A stretch of DNA of 64,000 nucleotides from Acidimicrobiaceae bacterium (lineage in GTDB: Bacteria; Actinomycetota; Acidimicrobiia; Acidimicrobiales; Ilumatobacteraceae), in assembly GCA_020637235.1 (NCBI GenBank), contig JACJWG010000001.1, positions 186,001-250,000 of the forward strand, written 5' to 3'. Within the stretch, counting starts at the first letter, position 1, and every line of letters starts with the position of its first letter. The position numbers were made by a program, and so were the translations under genes. Of the stretch, positions 59,619 to 64,000 are shown piece after piece. Under the pieces are notes generated by a model. The model did no database searches. It had not been told where the DNA came from and saw nothing but the letters and a program-made list of their open reading frames with translations.

Positions 59619-60002
59619 TCAGCCGCCGGCCACCGCGTCGGTCACCTTCTGGGTGCACTCGTTGATGCGGGTGGCGTCCTCCGCGTGTGCCGAGATCAAG
59701 CCCGCTGCCTTCTGGGTGAGCTCGGTCGCCGCAGCCGAGACCGCAGCGAGATCGCCGCTCATCGGATCGGCCATCAGGTCCTTCAACTCGGCGGCGAGCT
59801 CGTCGGCCGACGTGCAGTACGCCTCGACCTCCGGATTCGAACCGCCGCCGCCGCTACCGCTCGCCTCGGTTGCGTCGGTCGCATCGGACTCGTCCTGGGA
59901 GGCCGTCGCCTCCTCCTTCGTCTCGGTGTCGTCCGAACCGCACGCCGTGAGGCCGATCAGGACTCCTGCGACCAACACGCCGCGCATCAGCTGCTTCACC
60001 AT
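59619..60002 (-). CDS. Small lipoprotein
   Basis: The product is 127 residues from ATG 60002 with GGAGAG upstream. A signal peptide ends in lipobox LIGLTAC (Cys near residue 21). An acidic Ser/Thr/Glu linker and a ~60-residue helical domain with two Cys (AYCTSADEL, NECTQK) follow. The domain resembles small actinobacterial extracytosolic helical bundles. No function is known. Confidence 0.78.
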   Translation of the reverse strand: MVKQLMRGVLVAGVLIGLTACGSDDTETKEEATASQDESDATDATEASGSGGGGSNPEVEAYCTSADELAAELKDLMADPMSGDLAAVSAAATELTQKAAGLISAHAEDATRINECTQKVTDAVAGG

Positions 60003-60083
60003 GGAACGTCTCTCCAACTCATCGCTGCCGCGGCCCCTTCGCCGCGGTCGCCGTCGAGCATGCAAGGGCGCTCACGGAAGCGA

Positions 60084-60102
60084 ATGAGCATCGCGTGCTC
60101 AT
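60084..60102. promoter_or_regulatory. 19-bp inverted repeat between divergent genes
   Basis: ATGAGCA and TGCTCAT, 7-bp perfect arms around TCGCG, lie in the 167-bp region between the small lipoprotein and the DUF6620-like gene. It is a candidate operator; no regulator can be assigned. Confidence 0.4.
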
Positions 60103-60169
60103 CCGCTGCGGGGCCGCTCAACGCATCGTGTGGGCGTCGGGAAGCGCCCGGCGGACGAGGAGATCACCG

Positions 60170-60475
60170 ATGGGGTTGTTCAAGAGCATGCGAGCGGGCG
60201 GCAAGGCGGCGACGCCGAGCGGGCCGGTCGGCACACTCGCACCGGATCAGGACGGCGACTTCGCGCCGATCGCCGGCGTGTCGCTGGCGCTGTACGCCGA
60301 GATCTCGAAAGGACTCGCCGCGTACGGCTACGACCAGTCGCGGGCTGTCGACGTCGCACAGAGCAAGGGTGTGCCGGCCGATGCGTGGGCAGTGGCGATG
60401 GAGGGATGGAACGTGCGCATCAGGGCGAACCGCGCCGTGGCCCAGCAGTTCAACCGGCTGTACACCGGCCGCTGA
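60170..60475 (+). CDS. Small DUF6620-like protein
   Basis: The product is 101 residues from ATG 60170 with AGGAG upstream. After a flexible Gly/Ala region it has a helical domain (LALYAEISKGLAAYGYD, AWAVAMEGWNVRIRANRAVAQQFNRLY). The closing W-N-x-R-I...Q-F-N-x-L-Y pattern resembles DUF6620 proteins; that name is from memory. There is no membrane segment. Confidence 0.6.
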   Translation: MGLFKSMRAGGKAATPSGPVGTLAPDQDGDFAPIAGVSLALYAEISKGLAAYGYDQSRAVDVAQSKGVPADAWAVAMEGWNVRIRANRAVAQQFNRLYTGR

Positions 60476-60481
60476 GGCGAT

Positions 60482-63166
60482 TCATCCACCGGTTGGCGCC
60501 GGTCGATCGCCGGCGGCGTGCGACCGCGCCAGCGCCTCAGCGAGACCAGCGCGACCCTGCACGCCCAACTTCGTGTAGATGCGCTGCAGATGGTTGTCGA
60601 CCGTGCGTTTCGACACGTAGAGCCGGTCGGCGATCTCGCGGTTGCCGAGGCCGCTCACTGCGAGCGACGCCACCTCGCGCTCGCGCACGCTGAGCGGCTC
60701 GACGGTGCCGAGCCGCGGGGCGAGCGCAGGGGTGTGCGGGCCCTGGCAACGCTCGATCAGCTCGTCGGCACGGCGGCGGGCCTTCGTGGCACCCCGGGTG
60801 TCGCCGAGGTCGACCAGGCGATCGGCCGCCTGCGCCGCAGCTTCTGCCGCGGCGAGGTCGGCGCCGCAGGCCTCGAGCGCGGTCGAGGCCTCGAGCAGCA
60901 GCTCGGGATCACGGTGCAGCACCGCACGCACGTGGTCGGCACGCGCGCGCAGGATCGTGCTGTCCGAGCGGGGGAGCAGCTCGTCGAAGCGGTGCCACCC
61001 GTCGGTCCACCCGAGCCTGGCCGCCTCGTGGCGGAGGAACCCCTCGCTGCCGACCAGCCCGAACTGCTGTGCCCGCTCGATCCCGGTGCGGAACGCGTCC
61101 TGCGCCTCACCGATCCGGCCGAGCACGTAGCAGGCCCACGCCGTGCCGACGGCTTGCTGCTCGCGCAGGAAGCCCGGATCTTCCGGCAGTGCCTGCAGGC
61201 GCGCGAGGACGGCCTCGAGCTCGTCGGTGCGACCGCCCTGCGCGTCGGCGGCGAGGAGGATCGTGAGCGCCAACCGCATGCCGTTCACGAGCGACGCTCG
61301 CTCCGACAGCGCCAGCGCCTCCGACGCCCACCGACGTGCGTTCAGCAGATGGCCCGCCTGCAGTTCGGCCGACGCCGCGTTCAACGCACCCCACGCCAGG
61401 TTCAACGGCAGCGCGATGTCGAGTGCCTCGGCATATGCCTGCTGCGCCGTGGTGGACGCTTCGGCGAGCGACCCGGCCTCGATCAACGCGAACGCCAGGG
61501 TGATGAGGTGCAGCGACGGGTGGTTGTACTCGTACGGGTCGGGCATGCGGAACTGCTCGTCCCGACTGCGGCGGGCGACGTCGATCGCGTCGCCCGTGCG
61601 CCCGACGCGTGCCAGCGCAGCTGCCTTCGCGGTACCGCTCATCGTGCTGATCGGCGGCACCATCAACCCGATCTCCTCGAGCAGGGCGAGGGCTTCCTGC
61701 GGCCGCTCGGCGTAGGCCAGCGACATCGCCTCCGATGCCCGGAGCGCATCCTGGAACGGCTGGGAGGTGACCCGCGCCCTGGCCTCGCGCAGGGTGGCGA
61801 TCGCCCGGTCGGCGTCGTTCAGTCCCCAGAACTCGATGTCGCGCAGGTTGACGGCGTACTCCACGATCCGCAGCTCGTCGGTCGCGTGCTCCAACGCGGC
61901 GCGGACGATCACCTCCGCCTGCTCGAACTCCCCGAGCTCGTACAGCGCGTCGCCGAGGAGCCGTACCACCGCCTCGCCGGCGCCGCCGTCGAGCGCCGCT
62001 TGCGCCAGCCGGCGCGTCGTCGGGTAGTCGTTCACCGCTCGGGCCGCACGGGCCCCGCGCACCAACACGTCGGAGTCGGCCGATTCCCCGGCGTCGAGGC
62101 GCCACACCGCCCGGCGCATCGCGTCCTCGGCCCGGATGGCGCCCGACGCCTCGATCTCGCGCACGTGGTCGAGCAGCAGCCGGCGGCGTTCGGCCTCGGG
62201 CGTGTGCGAGACGATCACTTCCGCGTACAACGGGTGGGCGATCACGAGCGACGGACGGCCGGCGTGCGGGACCACGGTGGCGATGCCGGCGCGCTCGAGT
62301 TCGCCGGCGGTGGCGCTGCGCGAGCCGCGCTCGAGGAGCGTCAGTTCCACCGGTGCGCACAGCGCGATCAGAGCGGCCAGCTCCCGCGCGTCGGGGCCGA
62401 GCCGTTCGACGCGCTCCATCACCAGATCGACCAGCCGGCCGGTGCCGATGAGCTCGCCCTCCAGCGTCCACAGACCGTGCCGTTGCACGAGGTGACCTCC
62501 GGCGAGCGCACCGTCGACGAGCTCGCGCAGGTAGAGCGGATTGCCTCGCGAGCGTTCCCACAGCGCCCGTTCGGTGGGACCGGCGATGTCGCCGCCGAGA
62601 GCCTGCTCCAGCAACGCTCGGGTGTCCGGCTCGCTCAGCACCCCGAGATCCAGCCGCAGCGACCGATCGCGGTTCGAGAGCGCCACGACTCCCTCGGGCA
62701 ACACCGTCGAAGCCCGATGCGTGGCGAGCACCACCACCGTCCGGGCGTTCACGAGCTGGGCGAGCAACGACACCGACGCGTCGTCGAGATGCCGGATGTC
62801 GTCGACGACCAGTACGAATCGAGAGCCGTCGGGCCGGGCGAAGGCGTCGCGCACCGCGGCGAACAAGCGCACGCCACCCGCGCCCTCCCCGGCCACGGCG
62901 AGCGCGTCGACCGGCAGGAGGTGGGCCAGCGCCCCGAGCGGCACCGACGACAGCGACGGCCCGGCCGCCGCCCGCCCGCCGTCGCGCCCGTCGGCGAGCA
63001 GGCGCTCGAACACGGAGTCGACCAGTCGCGTCTTGCCCACACCGGCCGGACCGCTGACGAGCACCAGGTCGACACCGGGGTCGGCGACCGCGTCGCACAG
63101 CGTGCGCACCTCGACGTCGCGCCCCACCATGGGCCACCGCCACGCGCTCGCGCTCACGGGCGTCAT
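60482..63166 (-). CDS. LAL-type LuxR regulator with AAA ATPase domain
   Basis: This 894-residue protein is built like MalT/LAL regulators. The N-terminal ATPase has Walker A SGPAGVGKTRL near residues 39-49, Walker B FVLVVDD and a winged-helix region. A ~400-residue TPR-like helical middle follows, then a C-terminal LuxR HTH (LSVREREVASLAVSGLGNREIADRLYVSKRTV, ~825-860). It is a signal-dependent transcription activator. Its target genes are not evident from the window. Confidence 0.92.
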   Translation of the reverse strand: MTPVSASAWRWPMVGRDVEVRTLCDAVADPGVDLVLVSGPAGVGKTRLVDSVFERLLADGRDGGRAAAGPSLSSVPLGALAHLLPVDALAVAGEGAGGVRLFAAVRDAFARPDGSRFVLVVDDIRHLDDASVSLLAQLVNARTVVVLATHRASTVLPEGVVALSNRDRSLRLDLGVLSEPDTRALLEQALGGDIAGPTERALWERSRGNPLYLRELVDGALAGGHLVQRHGLWTLEGELIGTGRLVDLVMERVERLGPDARELAALIALCAPVELTLLERGSRSATAGELERAGIATVVPHAGRPSLVIAHPLYAEVIVSHTPEAERRRLLLDHVREIEASGAIRAEDAMRRAVWRLDAGESADSDVLVRGARAARAVNDYPTTRRLAQAALDGGAGEAVVRLLGDALYELGEFEQAEVIVRAALEHATDELRIVEYAVNLRDIEFWGLNDADRAIATLREARARVTSQPFQDALRASEAMSLAYAERPQEALALLEEIGLMVPPISTMSGTAKAAALARVGRTGDAIDVARRSRDEQFRMPDPYEYNHPSLHLITLAFALIEAGSLAEASTTAQQAYAEALDIALPLNLAWGALNAASAELQAGHLLNARRWASEALALSERASLVNGMRLALTILLAADAQGGRTDELEAVLARLQALPEDPGFLREQQAVGTAWACYVLGRIGEAQDAFRTGIERAQQFGLVGSEGFLRHEAARLGWTDGWHRFDELLPRSDSTILRARADHVRAVLHRDPELLLEASTALEACGADLAAAEAAAQAADRLVDLGDTRGATKARRRADELIERCQGPHTPALAPRLGTVEPLSVREREVASLAVSGLGNREIADRLYVSKRTVDNHLQRIYTKLGVQGRAGLAEALARSHAAGDRPAPTGG

Positions 63167-63275
63167 CGTGCCACTTCGACGTCGGCGATCGCACGTCCCG
63201 CATCGCGGCCCGACGCAATCTGCTGTCCCGGGCCACCACCGGATCGCCCGACGATGAGCCGTCGGACGTCGAGGG

Positions 63276-63821
63276 TCAGCCCAGGGATGCGCCGAGCTCG
63301 CGCAGACGAGTGATCCGAGCGTCGTCGTGGCCGAGCAGATCGGCCAGACGATCGGCGGCTACCTGCAGGTCGAGCGCACACGACTCGTGCATCGTCGCGA
63401 TGTCGACCCAGTCCTTGGGGCGATCGAACATCGCCTTGAACACCGCCAGGTCCTCGGCGCCGAGCACCCGGATGGTGCGGCCGGCGAACGGCACCGAACG
63501 GCAGCGCCGTGCCACCTCGTGGTGGAACGGATCGGCAGCGAAGAACAGATCGACCGGCGTGTCGTCCCACCACAACCGCACCTGGTCGTCGTGCGCAGCG
63601 GCGCGCACGTCGGCCGCGCCGTACACCACGCCGGCCGGCAACGAGGCGAACACGCGAGCGGCGTCCGTCGCCGGCACGAACACGTTCACGTCGATGTCGC
63701 GCGTGGCCCGCGGTTCTTCGGTGGCGTAGGCCAGCGCCAGCGCACCGCCGAGCGCCCACGGCAACCCGGCGCGATCGAGGTGGTCGCACACGGCCACGAT
63801 CCGCTCGACCAACGTGGTCAT
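63276..63821 (-). CDS. Nucleotidyltransferase-fold protein of an XRE-linked pair
   Basis: This 181-residue protein has the minimal nucleotidyltransferase core: WALGGALALAYATE, RATRDIDVNVFVP (D-x-D metal pair near residues 40-42) and VDLFFAADPF with a third Asp. It resembles AbiEii/MNT-like proteins that pair with a small HTH protein in toxin-antitoxin-type modules. It overlaps the XRE gene by 4 bp (ATGA at 63818-63821). Confidence 0.78.
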   Translation of the reverse strand: MTTLVERIVAVCDHLDRAGLPWALGGALALAYATEEPRATRDIDVNVFVPATDAARVFASLPAGVVYGAADVRAAAHDDQVRLWWDDTPVDLFFAADPFHHEVARRCRSVPFAGRTIRVLGAEDLAVFKAMFDRPKDWVDIATMHESCALDLQVAADRLADLLGHDDARITRLRELGASLG

Positions 63822-64000
63822 CGGCGGGGCACCAGCAGCGGCCGCGGTCGGTAGGGCAACGCGTCGGCCAGGGTGAGCACGTCCTCCAGCCGCCGGGCCT
63901 GCACCGCCGGATCGAGCATCGGCACCAGATCGATCCGGTATCCGAGCGCCGCCACGATCCGCATCACCACGTCCACCGCCGGCTGGCGTCGGTCGCGCTC
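63818..64000 (-). CDS. XRE-type HTH protein, C-terminal end only
   Basis: The last 60 codons are in the window, ending at 63818. RQPAVDVVMRIVAALGYRIDLVP is the last helix pair of an XRE DNA-binding domain, followed by a Pro/Arg-rich tail. The stop overlaps the start of the nucleotidyltransferase gene. It is likely the antitoxin-like, DNA-binding partner. Confidence 0.65.
   Translation of the reverse strand, partial: ERDRRQPAVDVVMRIVAALGYRIDLVPMLDPAVQARRLEDVLTLADALPYRPRPLLVPRR

Overview
The window is high-GC DNA with dense, short-spaced genes on both strands. It is most likely from an actinobacterium of the class Acidimicrobiia, close to Ilumatobacter. The main pointer is a secreted protein (4040-6193) built from a 129-residue repeat rich in TVWPTG, SNLN and VVVDVLGWF motifs that I associate with that group. 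DUF222-HNH, F420-type LLM oxidoreductase, SCO6745-family and TY-Chap genes agree with an actinobacterial host. At least seven genes have a TANNNT hexamer exactly 6 nt before the start codon, the layout of leaderless actinobacterial mRNAs. I found no rRNA, tRNA or CRISPR array. No gene-free stretch is longer than about 300 bases.

Layout. 1-12.3 kb is ordinary chromosome: an alpha/beta hydrolase, an SDR, a TetR/SCO6745 pair with a clear 25-bp operator, DUF222-HNH, an LLM oxidoreductase with a probable frameshift, a metallophosphatase and a TY-Chap protein. 12.4-57.3 kb is a defence-type island crowded with nuclease and helicase genes. In order it holds two overlapping PD-(D/E)XK-like genes, a DUF726 zinc-finger hydrolase, a NERD-UvrD helicase coupled to a small DNA-binding protein, and decayed herA and sbcD. 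Next comes a DUF262-HNH-ATL gene cut by an intact 1304-bp IS3-family element. The centrepiece is a five-gene coupled operon at 23.9-40.1 kb. After it come a lipoprotein, a NUDIX regulator, a VWA operon with two PD-(D/E)XK-like genes, a membrane-anchored unknown, a TM0106-type nuclease-helicase, three further nuclease-like genes with a second NERD-helicase, a methyltransferase and an AAA/DUF4143 ATPase. 57.3-64 kb returns to chromosome-like content: lipoproteins, TetR with a triple operator, a LuxR-type ATPase regulator, and an XRE/nucleotidyltransferase pair at the edge.

The central operon encodes a SNF2 helicase (DrmD-like), a 1531-aa N6-adenine methyltransferase (DrmMI-like), a 2087-aa YprA-family helicase with an MZB/DUF1998 region and a C-terminal nuclease-like domain, a UvrD helicase with a small toxin-like N-terminal domain, and a 120-aa protein. 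Every junction overlaps start and stop codons, so the five proteins are probably made together. The mix of DISARM-type SNF2 and methylase with a Druantia-sized YprA helicase fits the DISARM-related class that I recall being named ARMADA. The UvrD protein and the small protein look like extra parts. I infer a direct, modification-guided anti-phage system; nothing in the sequence proves activity.

Decay and rearrangement are visible. herA has lost its middle and carries frame and stop defects. sbcD keeps only about its first 37 codons. The DUF262 gene can be rebuilt in frame to 847 aa by removing the IS and one copy of its 3-bp target duplication. Short remnants resembling MazF and HicA toxins lie between genes.
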